Source: Jeotgalicoccus nanhaiensis (lineage in GTDB: Bacteria > Bacillota > Bacilli > Staphylococcales > Salinicoccaceae). From it: a stretch of 64,000 nucleotides of DNA. Position numbers and translations under genes: made by a program. The notes beneath the pieces were generated by a model. That model did no database searches, was not told the DNA's origin, and saw only the letters and a list, made by a program, of their open reading frames with translations. Every line of letters begins with the position of its first letter. Positions within the stretch are counted from its first letter, which is position 1. Below are positions 17,924 to 26,977 of this stretch, in pieces. The DNA is taken from NCBI GenBank assembly GCA_004570955.1, contig SPPL01000001.1, forward strand, positions 1-64,000, in the 5' to 3' direction.

Positions 17924-19637
17924 CGAGATGCCCCCCTTTTTTCTGCGATTCGTAAATTTCTCTGTACAGCGCTGAAGTTTGCAGCAGCTCTTCATGGCTG
18001 CCGAGGGCGGAAATTTCACCGTCATCTAGGAGCAGCACCCGGTCCGCCTGTTCGGCAGTGGATATTTTCTGCGTAATGACGATGCGGGTCACATTTTCGC
18101 CTGCGAGCGCATCCCACAAATTATTCTCCGTCCGCACGTCAAGTGCTGATGTCGAATCATCCAATATTAGAATCGACGGTTTTCTGACAAGCGCGCGAGC
18201 GATTGACAAACGCTGCTTCTGCCCGCCTGACAGCGTAACTCCCATCTGGCCGACCGGTGTTTCGTAAGTCTCATCAAAATTCATAATATTATCGTGAATC
18301 TGCGCTTTTTCAGATGACATAAAGACATCTTCTTCTTCAGCGTGCAGATTTCCCCAGAGCAGATTATCGTAAATACTGCCGGTAAAAAGCACTGCGCGCT
18401 GCGGCACGTAGCCGATTGTCTGCCGGAGGTCAGCAGTATTCCAGTCGAGTACATTTTTACCGTTGACAGTCACGACGCCGTCAGTCGGATCATACATATT
18501 CGGGATGAGACTGATCAGTGAACTTTTACCTGAACCGGTCCCGCCCATAATGACAAAGTTTTCATTATCATGTATTTCAAATGAAACATTTTTCAGCACG
18601 TAACGGCTGGTGTGCGGATATTTAAAGGATACCTTGTCGAATTTAACGGTGCCTTCGCTGTCTGCCGCTTCGTAGGTGTTTTTATCCTCCACAGCTACCG
18701 GAGCATGCAGGATTTCACTGATGCGGTCACTGCTCGCCTTGGCACGTGAAGTTGCAATAATTAGAAAGGCAAACATTGAAAATCCGCCCTGCATGCGTAG
18801 TGCATAGTTAATAACCGCAACGATTTCCCCGACCGCAACCTCGTTTGTCTTGAGGAGGTCGGAAGCGACCCAGAGCACGAGGAGCAGACTGCCGTTCATA
18901 ATTAAAAGCAGCACCGGCAAAATGGACTCCATCAGCCGGAGAGCAAATATCGTGTCGTTTCGCAATTTCGCTGCGACTTTGGCAAACTTTCCAGTTTCGT
19001 ATTCTCCTGAGTCGTTGGCTTTTATCAGTCTGACCGCTTCTAAATTCTGCTGGATAAAACGGTTAATTCTGTCGAGCCAATGCTGGACGCGGAGGAAGAC
19101 CTGTGCCCCTTTTCTCGCTGTGAAAAAAAGAAAGATAACGAGTATCGGCGTCAGCATTGATAAATACAGGCCGAGCGTCGGATTGACGAGGAAAGACATG
19201 ACGAGCGAACCGATGACGAGCAGCGGTGCGCGGAGCAGAATGCGGAGACTCATAAAGAGCAGCATCTCCGTCTGCAGCACGTCCTGCGTCATCCGGGTGA
19301 TCAGACTTGATGTTGAAAAACGCGATAAGGTGGCGAGCGTAAAATTCTGAACCCGCTTAAAGATTGCGAGCCGCAGATCGTAGCCGAACATATTTGTTAA
19401 ATGGCTGGTAAAATATGTATTAAATATACCTGCAAACAGTGCAATCAGCGACACTGCGAACATAATCAGCAGGTAAAATATAACATTGTCGACGCTGTTG
19501 ATCATAATTCCGTTGTCGATGACCTGCTGAATAAACAGCGGCTGGATCAGTTCGACGATGAGCTCAATAAACATGAAAAATAAAGCAATAACGATCATCC
19601 ATTTGTAGTTCATGGCATAACGGTAAACTGTAATCAT
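17916..19637 (-). CDS. ABC exporter half-transporter with degenerate Walker B (heterodimer partner A)
   Basis: This 573-residue six-helix TMD plus NBD protein has Walker A GGTGSGKSS and the canonical signature LSGGQKQRLSIARAL. Walker B is ILILDDSTSALD, where Asp replaces the catalytic Glu. This is complementary to the downstream partner, strongly indicating an asymmetric heterodimer. The start MITVYRYAMNYKW at 19637 has AAGGATGG upstream and matches the family's usual N-terminus. In Bacillus, miaB and ymcA follow ymdB here; the exporter pair occupies that place. A palindrome near 19728-19749 in the upstream region is a candidate operator. Confidence 0.88.
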   Translation of the reverse strand: MITVYRYAMNYKWMIVIALFFMFIELIVELIQPLFIQQVIDNGIMINSVDNVIFYLLIMFAVSLIALFAGIFNTYFTSHLTNMFGYDLRLAIFKRVQNFTLATLSRFSTSSLITRMTQDVLQTEMLLFMSLRILLRAPLLVIGSLVMSFLVNPTLGLYLSMLTPILVIFLFFTARKGAQVFLRVQHWLDRINRFIQQNLEAVRLIKANDSGEYETGKFAKVAAKLRNDTIFALRLMESILPVLLLIMNGSLLLVLWVASDLLKTNEVAVGEIVAVINYALRMQGGFSMFAFLIIATSRAKASSDRISEILHAPVAVEDKNTYEAADSEGTVKFDKVSFKYPHTSRYVLKNVSFEIHDNENFVIMGGTGSGKSSLISLIPNMYDPTDGVVTVNGKNVLDWNTADLRQTIGYVPQRAVLFTGSIYDNLLWGNLHAEEEDVFMSSEKAQIHDNIMNFDETYETPVGQMGVTLSGGQKQRLSIARALVRKPSILILDDSTSALDVRTENNLWDALAGENVTRIVITQKISTAEQADRVLLLDDGEISALGSHEELLQTSALYREIYESQKKGGHLDD

Positions 19638-19727
19638 TGTAAAACCATCCTTTGTTTCTGTGACGTAAGTGCCTGAGTGTGACAAATCTCTTTTGATTAT
19701 ATTCTTTCGAAATCCGAATTAATTATA

Positions 19728-19749
19728 TTATGCCACAAAAGTGACATAA
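19728..19749. promoter_or_regulatory. Candidate operator palindrome upstream of the ABC exporter
   Basis: TTATGCCAC-AAAA-GTGACATAA is an inverted repeat with 9-bp arms and one mismatched pair. On the minus strand it is directly followed by TATAAT, so a bound repressor would overlap the promoter region. MarR- or TetR-type regulators often control such exporters from similar dyads; no regulator gene is adjacent here. Confidence 0.45.
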
Positions 19750-19796
19750 TTTTCACTAAACTTGAACCGGATTTGATATTTTTATTGCTGGACGGA

Positions 19797-19830
19797 AAAA
19801 ACGGGCGCATTTTTCGTTGGATGCACCCGT
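19797..19830 (-). terminator. Intrinsic terminator after ymdB
   Basis: Arms ACGGGTGCAT and ATGCGCCCGT pair with one mismatch and are followed on the minus strand by TTTTTTCC. It sits 10 bases after the ymdB stop. Confidence 0.8.
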
Positions 19831-19839
19831 CTCTTGTTC

Positions 19840-20598
19840 TTACTCTTCAATTTTAAAGTTTTTAATTGTTTTACTGTCAGTATCGATAATTACACCGCTG
19901 ATTACGCCCTTGCCCTCGTCCGGCACAACGTGGCGTTCAGGCAGATTCGTTATAAATCTGCGGATGACTTCATCTTTTCTGATGCCTAATATGCCGTCTT
20001 TAAAACCAGTCATGCCGACGTCAGTGATGTAAACTGTGCCGTTCGGGAGACGCGCGGCGTCATTTGTCTGAACATGCGTGTGCGTGCCGACTACCGCATT
20101 GACCCGGCCATCCAGGTGGTAGCCCATGGCGATGGACTCGCTCGTCGTTTCACTGTGGAAATCCACGAAGGCCGCATCGTACGTATTTTCTTCGAGAATT
20201 TTATCGATTACCGTGAATGGATTTTCAATCGGCTCGAGGAAACTCCGCGCCTGCAGGTTCACGATTAATAATTTCTTTCCGTTAATATTAACGATGCGGC
20301 TGCCGTCGCCCGGTGTACCCTCCGGGAAATTCGCGGGGCGGACCATTTTAACACCCGAGTTTAACAGGTCATACACATCGCGCTTTGCGAAGGCATGGTT
20401 GCCAAGCGTGATAAAATCCGCGCCGCCGTTTAAAATTTCCTTATAAGTACTTTCCGTTATCCCTTTGCCGTGGGCCGCATTCTCCCCATTTACAATCGTA
20501 AAATGCGCGTTATGCTCTTTTTTCAAGCCCGGCAAATAATTTTTTATCATGCGCCGGCCAATTTTTCCGACTACATCTCCAATGAATAAAATCCTCAT
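19840..20598 (-). CDS. ymdB: YmdB family metallophosphoesterase
   Basis: This is a 252-residue binuclear metallophosphoesterase of the TIGR00282 type. Metal ligands are visible in FIGDVVG, NGENAAHG, LGNHAF, VDFHSE and VGTHTHVQT. B. subtilis YmdB hydrolyses cyclic nucleotides in vitro, is needed for biofilm and nanotube formation, and is normally encoded directly after rny. Here a NERD gene and two repeat arrays separate it from rny. ATG at 20598 is preferred over TTG at 20601, with GGGTGA upstream. A strong terminator follows. Confidence 0.93.
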   Translation of the reverse strand: MRILFIGDVVGKIGRRMIKNYLPGLKKEHNAHFTIVNGENAAHGKGITESTYKEILNGGADFITLGNHAFAKRDVYDLLNSGVKMVRPANFPEGTPGDGSRIVNINGKKLLIVNLQARSFLEPIENPFTVIDKILEENTYDAAFVDFHSETTSESIAMGYHLDGRVNAVVGTHTHVQTNDAARLPNGTVYITDVGMTGFKDGILGIRKDEVIRRFITNLPERHVVPDEGKGVISGVIIDTDSKTIKNFKIEE

Positions 20599-20665
20599 CA
20601 AATCACCCTATCTATTGTGTTAATTATACATTATTTTGGGGATGTTGGGTGGGTGGATTTTTCGC

Positions 20666-20840
20666 TCATGCCTACGTATTCTTCATTGCGTGGGCGTGAC
20701 ACGGTCTCATGTATACGTATCTCACGTTGCGTAGGCGTGACATGGTCTCATGTATACGTATTTCACGTTGCGTAGGCGTGACACGGTCTCATGTATACGG
20801 TTGTCCATTTGCATAGACATGAGAGGCTCTCATGCCTACG
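20666..20840. repeat. Array 2: 41-bp repeats downstream of the first NERD gene
   Basis: Left arms start at 20666, 20707, 20748, 20789 and 20830, spaced exactly 41 bp. Outer copies read TCATGCCTACG and inner ones TCATGTATACG. The opposed arms read CGTRGGCGTGA, so TCATGCCTACG and CGTAGGCGTGA pair fully if one U-G pair is allowed on plus-strand RNA. The 12-bp spacers are TATTTCACGTTG-like, unlike those of array 1, and linkers are CACGGTC-like. The array begins and ends with a left arm. It fills the gap between ymdB and the NERD gene. Confidence 0.93.
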
Positions 20841-20892
20841 GAACATTCTACTCAACCGGAAAAACCTCTAAATTTACACATCTTTTCAATTA

Positions 20893-21867
20893 TTAATGAA
20901 CTTTATCTTTATATCGTTGCCTTTTTCTTATTTCACTAAGCGCTGTTACAGAATCATAAAATTTAAAAATGTGTGTAGAAGCTTTTCCCTTACTATCTTG
21001 ATTACAATATTTCCTTAAAAATTTTGATACAGTCGTTGTATGCACCTGATAATCGATTAAGTGTAAAAGCGATTGCTTTGTAATCGGTTGATTTGAAAAT
21101 AAATACTTATGATCACTGATCGCTCTGACTATATGTGTTTCGTAACTCTCAACTGATCCGCAGCTGTTACAAATGAATTGAAATTGCCCTTTATTTAAAT
21201 CAAATTGTTTACAAGAACCGCAATACAGACCGCGTTTCAATTTAGTAATATCAGCATGTTCAACAAAATATGAATTCTTTGCCACTGTATCTCTTATGAG
21301 AAGTACAATTTTTTTCGCGTTTTCATTTAATCGTTCAGCCTTATATTCTCTAAAATAGTTCCTTAAATAATTTATCATTATCGTTTGATTCTCTATATTT
21401 TTATCTTCTGTAGAAAATCTGAAATCATCATTCATAAAAATAACTTTTCCATCCACTTGAAAACTAATTGGAGTATCATTGCTCAGCTTGATTAATTTAC
21501 TTTCTGCACGGCTAAGCTGAACATAGGGATTGTTTTCCATATGACTGGCATTTTTACACCATTTATTTCCCTTGTATTCATAATCACCGGATAAGTTTTT
21601 AATTTCATTCACCGACACTCCATTATTAGTAACGATAATACTGTCGTACTGAGTCAGTACTTTTCCTATTTTAAGATAAACATCTCTCAATACATAAACA
21701 TTCTCGTGACCAATTTCATTGAAAATTTTATCATACAGTTTTTCGCCGGCAAATCCTTTTTCTAGATTAAACATTTTATTTTGTTCATCTTTGCTGAGTT
21801 CTTTACGAATTTCTAGCGCTTGATAATGCATAAGTTCTGCCGGTGCCATTCTTTTATTTAGAAACAT
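20893..21867 (-). CDS. NERD-domain protein with zinc ribbon and C-terminal helical domain (NERD1)
   Basis: This 324-residue protein has a nuclease-related (NERD) domain at about 35-125. Candidate metal/catalytic residues are E42 (AGEKLYD), D75 (QYDS) and E88-x-K90 (NEIK), the D...ExK pattern of restriction-like folds. A zinc ribbon follows with C216-x2-C219 and C233-x2-C236, then a helical region at 250-290 (SDHKYLFSNQPITKQSLLHL) that may bind DNA. Many Firmicutes carry this NERD-plus-zinc-ribbon family, function unestablished. AAGGAGG precedes the ATG. It sits alone between array 2 (53 bp downstream) and array 3 (290 bp upstream), splitting rny from ymdB. It has a 46%-identical paralogue at 37750. 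Confidence 0.85.
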   Translation of the reverse strand: MFLNKRMAPAELMHYQALEIRKELSKDEQNKMFNLEKGFAGEKLYDKIFNEIGHENVYVLRDVYLKIGKVLTQYDSIIVTNNGVSVNEIKNLSGDYEYKGNKWCKNASHMENNPYVQLSRAESKLIKLSNDTPISFQVDGKVIFMNDDFRFSTEDKNIENQTIMINYLRNYFREYKAERLNENAKKIVLLIRDTVAKNSYFVEHADITKLKRGLYCGSCKQFDLNKGQFQFICNSCGSVESYETHIVRAISDHKYLFSNQPITKQSLLHLIDYQVHTTTVSKFLRKYCNQDSKGKASTHIFKFYDSVTALSEIRKRQRYKDKVH

Positions 21868-21879
21868 AATCCTTCCTCC

Positions 21880-21930
21880 TTAAAAAGTACCCTCTACTCT
21901 ATATATAGGGAGAAACGACGATTTCCTTTT
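21880..21930 (-). promoter_or_regulatory. Promoter/leader of NERD1, shared with NERD2
   Basis: On the minus strand GGAAATCGTCGTTTC is followed by CTATATATAGAGT and then AAGGAGG. The other NERD gene has the same order at 38770-38825: GGAAACTCCGGAATTTC, CTATATTTATAGT, RBS. The GAAA...TTTC dyad directly before a TATA-like -10 could be an operator. No good -35 is visible. The remaining bases to 22156 are AT-rich with no gene. Confidence 0.4.
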
Positions 21931-22156
21931 AAAAAAGTTACTTGAATACAAAAATAGCAAAACTGATTTACTTTTTACACAAACTCTTATACTTTTACCT
22001 TTTAATGTATGTTACATTTCCGTAACTTATATAGATACTGTTGCTATATTTTGTTATATTTGAGTTTTACAATATCAGTTTATTGGTATGCTAGTAAATT
22101 AAATTTATAGATTAATTTATAGATTTTCAGCGCTTTTTTTGTTGGGTTATAGGAGC

Positions 22157-22495
22157 TCACGTATACGTATTTCTACTTGCGTCGGCATGACAGGGTCTCA
22201 TGTATACGAAAGACTCGATGCGTTGGTGTGACGGGCGCTCATGTATACGAAAGACGTGGTGCGTCGGTGTGACGGGCGCTCATGTATACGAAAGACGTGG
22301 TGCGTCGGCATGACAGGGTCTCATGTATACGAAAGGCTCGATGCGTTGGCATGAGGGTAGCTCATGTATACGAAAGGCTCGATGCGTTGGCATGACAGGG
22401 TCTCATGTATACGAAAAACGCGATGCGTTGGCATGAAGGTAGCTCATGTATACGAAAGACGCGGTGCGTTGACATGAAGGAAGCTCATATATACG
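22157..22495. repeat. Array 3: 41-bp repeats upstream of the first NERD gene
   Basis: Left arms start at 22157, 22198, 22239, 22280, 22321, 22362, 22403, 22444 and 22485, exact 41-bp spacing. Most units read TCATGTATACG, a spacer like AAAGACGTGGTG, CGTTGGCATGA and a 7-bp linker. The first unit (22157) instead has a TATTTCTACTTG spacer, the type seen in array 2. The array starts and ends with a left arm, like array 2. It occupies the gap between the NERD1 upstream region and the rny terminator. Confidence 0.95.
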
Positions 22496-22533
22496 ATTAA
22501 CGATAATCCTCCCAACAAACCCGCAGAAAACAA

Positions 22534-22562
22534 AAAGACCAGAGACTTTCGTCTCTGATCTT
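22534..22562 (-). terminator. rny: Intrinsic terminator after rny
   Basis: AAAAAGATCAGAGAC and GTCTCTGGTCTTTTT pair around GAAA on the minus strand, ending in a T run. It touches the rny stop codon and isolates rny from array 3 and NERD1. Confidence 0.85.
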
Positions 22563-22563
22563 T

Positions 22564-24123
22564 TTATTTTGCGTATTCTATGGCCCTCATCTCGCGGACA
22601 ACTGTCACTTTTATGTGTCCTGGGTATTGCAGTTCGTCTTCTACACGTTTTTTAATGTCTCTTGCAAGACGGTGTGCTTTTAAGTCGTCGATATCTTCAG
22701 GGCTTACCATGACGCGGATTTCGCGTCCGGCCTGAATTGCAAATGTTTTTTCTACGCCGTCGTAGCTTTCTGCAATTTCTTCGAGTCTCTCCAGCCGTTT
22801 AACGTAATTTTCTAAAGTTTCACGGCGCGCGCCTGGGCGCGCTGCGGAGAGTGCGTCTGCTGCTGCTACGAGAATTGAAATGACACTTGTCGGTTCTACA
22901 TCACCGTGGTGTGACTGAATCGCATTGATTACCGTATCCTGTTCTTTGTAACGGGTTGCGAGTTCGACTCCGATTTCTACATGGGAGCCTTCAATTTCGT
23001 GGTCGATTGCTTTGCCGATGTCATGCAGCAGTCCTGCACGGCGGGCTAAAGCGACATTTCCGCCGAGTTCGCTCGCAAGTATTCCTGCGAGGTAACCGAC
23101 TTCAATCGAGTGCTTAAGCACATTTTGTCCGTAGCTCAGGCGGTATTTCATCTTGCCCAAGTGTTTTGCAAGTTCGGGGTGCAGATTGTGAATATCGAGT
23201 TCAAACGCTGCAGCTTCACCTGCGTCACGGATTTCAGTTTCCATGTTGCGCCGGGCTTTATCCACCATTTCTTCAATGCGTCCAGGGTGGATGCGGCCGT
23301 CCTGCACGAGTGCTTCGAGTGCACTTTTGGCAATTTGGCGTCTGATTGGATCAAAACCGGACAGAATTACTGCTTCGGGTGTGTCGTCGATAATAAGATC
23401 GACACCTGTCAGCGTTTCAAGCGTTCTGATGTTTCGTCCTTCACGGCCGATAATGCGGCCTTTCATTTCATCGTTCGGTAATGTGACTACTGATACCGTA
23501 GACTCACTGGTGTATTCGGCTGCGTAACGCTGCGCTGTAAGTGCGAGCAGTTCACGCGCTTCTTTGTCTACTTCCCGATTTGCTTTTTCTTTCTTTTCTT
23601 TAACCATTACAGCCATATCATGTGACAGTTCGTGTTCTACCTGAGAGAACATTTCCTGACGTGCTTCGTCGCGCGTCAATCCGGAGATGCGGGATAATTC
23701 TGTTTCTTGCTGACTTATTTTTTCATTAATCTCATTATCCTTGGCATCAACCATTTGCTGTTTTTCTTCAATTTTAGCTTCTTTGTTTTCCAGCATGTCA
23801 TCTTTCTTATCGAGTGATTCACTCTTCTTGTCAAGCGATGTTTCACGCTGCAATAATCTGTTTTCAAACGCTTTCAAGTCGTTGCGCTGAGTATTCATTT
23901 CGCTGTCAAAAGCTTCTTTCAGATTTTGGTTTTCTTCTTTCGCTTCGAGCAGCTTTTCTTTCTTCAGGTTTTCGGATTCCTTTTTAGCTTCGTTTATAAT
24001 ATGCTCAGCTGAAGTCCTTGCCTGACGCTGCTTGTTAGTCAATATATTATTGACAATAAAATATCCGATAACAACACCCAGAATAATACCGATTAGGATA
24101 AAGAGAATGTCTATTAAGTCCAC
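22564..24123 (-). CDS. rny: Ribonuclease Y
   Basis: RNase Y is the membrane-anchored endonuclease that starts decay of many mRNAs in Firmicutes. An N-terminal membrane helix (about residues 2-25) is followed by a long charged coiled coil to about 200, a KH domain with [12 protein letters not shown], and an HD domain with [12 protein letters not shown]. The GTG at 24123 has GGGAGG 8 bases upstream and gives 519 residues, the family's normal size; the longer frame begins inside the ribosome binding site. It lies downstream of recA as in Bacillus, but its usual partner ymdB is separated by the NERD1 cassette. Confidence 0.96.
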   Translation of the reverse strand: MDLIDILFILIGIILGVVIGYFIVNNILTNKQRQARTSAEHIINEAKKESENLKKEKLLEAKEENQNLKEAFDSEMNTQRNDLKAFENRLLQRETSLDKKSESLDKKDDMLENKEAKIEEKQQMVDAKDNEINEKISQQETELSRISGLTRDEARQEMFSQVEHELSHDMAVMVKEKKEKANREVDKEARELLALTAQRYAAEYTSESTVSVVTLPNDEMKGRIIGREGRNIRTLETLTGVDLIIDDTPEAVILSGFDPIRRQIAKSALEALVQDGRIHPGRIEEMVDKARRNMETEIRDAGEAAAFELDIHNLHPELAKHLGKMKYRLSYGQNVLKHSIEVGYLAGILASELGGNVALARRAGLLHDIGKAIDHEIEGSHVEIGVELATRYKEQDTVINAIQSHHGDVEPTSVISILVAAADALSAARPGARRETLENYVKRLERLEEIAESYDGVEKTFAIQAGREIRVMVSPEDIDDLKAHRLARDIKKRVEDELQYPGHIKVTVVREMRAIEYAK

Positions 24124-24225
24124 AATAAACACCTCCCTAACTAAGGTTCTAAAGTGTGTTAAATATAATATGAGTTTTAATTAAAATATTATATAATTCA
24201 ATTCTAAATATAATCATAAAGAAAA

Positions 24226-24258
24226 TCAAGCACGAGTATTTATAATACCGGTGCTTGA
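24226..24258 (-). terminator. recA: Intrinsic terminator after recA
   Basis: TCAAGCAC and GTGCTTGA form the outer stem and GGTATT/AATACT the inner one, followed by TTTTC on the minus strand. It lies between the recA stop and rny. Confidence 0.7.
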
Positions 24259-24292
24259 TTCAAAGAACTCAACGTTAATCAGAGTTTAAATA

Positions 24293-25354
24293 TTATTTTA
24301 GTTCGTCCTCGTCAAATAAACCTGCGTCTTCTTCAGATTCTTTGCCTGTTTCCTCTTCAGGAACATCTTCGCCGAAGCCGAGTGCAGAACGTAATTTGCG
24401 TTCGATTTCCGCAAACAGTTCCGGATTTTCTTTCAGTGTCTTCTTGGCATTTTCTTTACCCTGGCCAAGTCGTTCGCCGTTGTAAGAATACCAAGCACCG
24501 CTTTTCTCAACGATATCTTCTTCAACGCTTAAGTCGATAACTTCACCTGTGTGTGAAATACCTTCACCGTACATAATATCCACTTCAGCCACTTTAAACG
24601 GCGGAGCTACTTTGTTTTTAACTACTTTAATTTTCGTGCGGTTACCGACAATGTCCTGGCCGATTTTTAAGCTTTCTGCACGGCGGACTTCAAGGCGGAC
24701 CGAACTGTAGAATTTAAGCGCACGTCCGCCGGTTGTCGTTTCGGGGTTACCGAACATAACTCCGATTTTTTCGCGGACCTGGTTAATGAATATTGCTGTC
24801 GTGTTACTTTTCGAAATGGCACCCGACAGTTTTCTTAGAGCCTGTGACATTAGACGCGCCTGCAGACCCATGTGAGAGTCTCCCATTTCGCCTTCGATTT
24901 CAGCTCTCGGTGTAAGTGCTGCAACGGAGTCGACAACGACCATGTCTACTGCACCGCTTCGTACGAATGCTTCTGTAATTTCAAGTCCCTGTTCACCGGT
25001 GTCGGGCTGTGAAATATATAAGTTATCAATATCTACGCCAAGTTTTGTTGCGTACTCCGGATCAAGTGCATGCTCTGCGTCGATAAAAGCAGCAATGCCG
25101 CCGTTTCTCTGTACTTCTGCAATGGCGTGCAGGGCTACAGTCGTTTTACCTGATGATTCCGGTCCGTACACTTCTATAATACGGCCCTGCGGATATCCGC
25201 CGACGCCGAGTGCTCTATCTAATGTGACTGATCCCGAAGAAGTTGTTTTAACTTTGCGTCCCGCATCGTCTCCAAGCTTCATAACGGCACCTTTGCCAAA
25301 TGACTTTTCCATGTTTTTAATAACAGTATCTATCGCTTTATGTCTCTCGTCCAT
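24293..25354 (-). CDS. recA: Recombinase RecA
   Basis: This 353-residue RecA has Walker [10 protein letters not shown] at 64-72, the [18 protein letters not shown]-type L1 region (here [19 protein letters not shown], given by its ends) and the [21 protein letters not shown]2 loop. It drives strand exchange and LexA self-cleavage. The start [10 protein letters not shown] has GGAGG upstream. A LexA box and a TATAAT -10 element lie upstream, so it is SOS-controlled. cinA, which stands between pgsA and recA in Bacillus and Staphylococcus, is absent here. Confidence 0.97.
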   Translation of the reverse strand: MDERHKAIDTVIKNMEKSFGKGAVMKLGDDAGRKVKTTSSGSVTLDRALGVGGYPQGRIIEVYGPESSGKTTVALHAIAEVQRNGGIAAFIDAEHALDPEYATKLGVDIDNLYISQPDTGEQGLEITEAFVRSGAVDMVVVDSVAALTPRAEIEGEMGDSHMGLQARLMSQALRKLSGAISKSNTTAIFINQVREKIGVMFGNPETTTGGRALKFYSSVRLEVRRAESLKIGQDIVGNRTKIKVVKNKVAPPFKVAEVDIMYGEGISHTGEVIDLSVEEDIVEKSGAWYSYNGERLGQGKENAKKTLKENPELFAEIERKLRSALGFGEDVPEEETGKESEEDAGLFDEDELK

Positions 25355-25384
25355 AATGTACCTCCAGTCGTAATCTCATTTATT

Positions 25385-25424
25385 ATTATATCATGCACAA
25401 ATTAAAAAAGCGAATATATGTTCG
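25385..25424 (-). promoter_or_regulatory. recA: LexA (SOS) box and -10 element of recA
   Basis: CGAACATATATTCG at 25411-25424 on the minus strand differs from the Gram-positive LexA consensus CGAACRNRYGTTYG at one base. TATAAT at 25385-25390 lies 20 bases downstream, so the box overlaps the -35 region, the expected position for repression by LexA. Confidence 0.8.
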
Positions 25425-25495
25425 CTTCTGAAAACAGAAATTAAATAATTGCGGACAGTATTTCTATAACCGTAAACAATCCTTATAAAACAAAG

Positions 25496-25521
25496 AAAAC
25501 TGCAGTGAAATCACCGCAGTT
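25496..25521 (-). terminator. pgsA: Intrinsic terminator after pgsA
   Basis: AAACTGCGGTGA and TCACTGCAGTTT pair on the minus strand, followed by TCTTTG. It lies a few bases beyond the pgsA stop and ends the operon that begins at the M16 peptidase pair. Confidence 0.75.
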
Positions 25522-25525
25522 TTTC

Positions 25526-26110
25526 TTATTTTTTATCCGCTTTAAAGACGTCGCGGCCTTTGTAGAAGTATTCTATTGCAGACAGTATCGTAAAGAATAC
25601 CGCGATATACATAAACCAGTGACCCGGTGAGAACGGAACATATGCAGTGAAAATATCACCGAATAAGAGAAAGACGAGCGCCAGCATCTGGAAAACTGTT
25701 TTAATTTTCCCGAGCTGCCCTGCTGCAGAGACGAACCCCTGCTCTATCTGCAGAAGGCGGAGTCCCGTTACAGCGAATTCTCTCGCTATAATTACGACAG
25801 CAATCCAGCTCGAAATCGTATGCCATTCAACGAGCACAATCAAGCCTGTAGTCACGAGAAGTTTATCGGCTAATGGATCTAAGAACTTGCCCATGTTCGT
25901 AATCATATTCCACTTCCGCGCAAGATAGCCGTCTAAGAAATCGGTCAAGGCAGCCAGCACAAATATCACCGCTGCGATAAACTGTTCGATCAGAATGACT
26001 TCCCCGCCGAGAAAGGTCATTGTGCCGAAGCCGAAATCAAGGAGTGCAAAGATTAAAAAGACCGGAATTAAAACGACTCTGAAAACGGTCAGCCAGTTAG
26101 GTATGTTCAT
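25526..26110 (-). CDS. pgsA: CDP-diacylglycerol-glycerol-3-phosphate 3-phosphatidyltransferase
   Basis: PgsA makes phosphatidylglycerol phosphate, the first step to phosphatidylglycerol. It is an integral membrane protein starting [12 protein letters not shown]. The CDP-alcohol phosphotransferase signature D-G-x2-A-R-x8-G-x3-D-x3-D is intact (DGYLARKWN...GKFLDPLAD). ATG at 26110 has AAGGGAG 8 bases upstream; the GTG nine bases before it overlaps the site. It follows rodZ directly and ends with a terminator. Confidence 0.95.
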   Translation of the reverse strand: MNIPNWLTVFRVVLIPVFLIFALLDFGFGTMTFLGGEVILIEQFIAAVIFVLAALTDFLDGYLARKWNMITNMGKFLDPLADKLLVTTGLIVLVEWHTISSWIAVVIIAREFAVTGLRLLQIEQGFVSAAGQLGKIKTVFQMLALVFLLFGDIFTAYVPFSPGHWFMYIAVFFTILSAIEYFYKGRDVFKADKK

Positions 26111-26115
26111 TATTG

Positions 26116-26961
26116 TCACTCCCTTGTGATGTTAAATTGATAATAAACCGTCACCGTGTCACCGCGTTGCGAGTTATCGACACTGGTGCCGTTTAAAGAA
26201 ATATCGAATGAAGTTGAATTGCCGAGCGCGAGATTGACAACTGCTGCTTCAGGATCAATGTCAAAAGTGCCGCCGTCCGACTCCTCGTACAGATAGTTAT
26301 TGTCAAGGTCATCCGTTAAGCTGACCCAGGAGGATTCATTACCCGACAGTTCGAGTGTCAATTCCTCAGGAGCTGTGACATTATAAACCAGCGTATTGCC
26401 TTCGCGGTTGACAAAGTTCACTGACGTCTCCGGTTCTTCTGCCGCTTCCTCTTCTGCTTCTTCAGCCGGCTCTTCTGACTCTTCTTCCGCCGGACTTTCT
26501 TCAGGTGCTTCCTCTTCTTCTTCCTTGTCAGCGGTGAGGTCAGTTACTTCATTCTCTGTTTCATATATTCTTTTCGTCTCGAAAATATCACCTTGGGAGC
26601 CGATCTGCAGGAGCACCAGCCAGACGGCAAAGAGCACGAGAATCATCGTAATAAAACCAAACAGCACCTTTTTTAAGTACTGTAAATCCTGATTGGATTT
26701 CTGATTACGCTTTTGATTATCAGTTCTAGTGTCCGGGATTTCATCCTGGAAACGCTCCAGCAGCTGTTCAGCATCCAGGTTCAGGAAATCCGCGTATTTT
26801 CGAATTAGAAAACGCGTATGTTTTGGTTCCGGCAAGAGCGTCAGGTCACCGGCTTCAATAATTTGAAGCACGCTTCGTTTAATACCGGAACCGCGCTCCA
26901 TTTCTTTTAAGGTGATGCCTGATTTTTCACGTTTATTTTGTAAATATGTCCCAAGTTTCAT
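26116..26961 (-). CDS. rodZ: RodZ-like cell-shape protein (YmfM)
   Basis: An N-terminal Cro/XRE-type helix-turn-helix ([20 protein letters not shown]) covers about 1-70, a single membrane helix lies near 95-118, an acidic Glu/Ala/Pro-rich spacer covers about 140-175, and a C-terminal beta-rich extracellular domain of the RodZ type ends the protein. RodZ links MreB to the cell wall machinery in rods; cocci also keep it. The acidic spacer is very repetitive. The gene sits between ymfK and pgsA, as in Bacillus and Staphylococcus. Confidence 0.9.
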   Translation of the reverse strand: MKLGTYLQNKREKSGITLKEMERGSGIKRSVLQIIEAGDLTLLPEPKHTRFLIRKYADFLNLDAEQLLERFQDEIPDTRTDNQKRNQKSNQDLQYLKKVLFGFITMILVLFAVWLVLLQIGSQGDIFETKRIYETENEVTDLTADKEEEEEAPEESPAEEESEEPAEEAEEEAAEEPETSVNFVNREGNTLVYNVTAPEELTLELSGNESSWVSLTDDLDNNYLYEESDGGTFDIDPEAAVVNLALGNSTSFDISLNGTSVDNSQRGDTVTVYYQFNITRE

Positions 26962-26977
26962 AGTTTGTTAGCTCCAA

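Noticed and set aside
17924-18025. Longer N-terminus for the downstream ABC subunit
   Set aside because: The extra 34 codons are the end of the upstream partner gene read in another frame; the start at 17923 has a strong ribosome binding site.
14936-22495. CRISPR arrays
   Set aside because: The repeats are contiguous 41-bp units with internal dyads and only small variation between units. There are no unique spacers of 30 bp or so, and no cas genes are present.
23110-23527. Plus-strand frames opposite rny and other core genes
   Set aside because: They are antisense shadows of well-recognised genes, without ribosome binding sites or protein similarity.
20599-24292. Integrated phage or transposon around NERD1
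   Set aside because: No transposase, integrase or phage gene is present, and no target-site duplication is evident. Repeats are at the borders, but they are tandem arrays rather than terminal inverted repeats.
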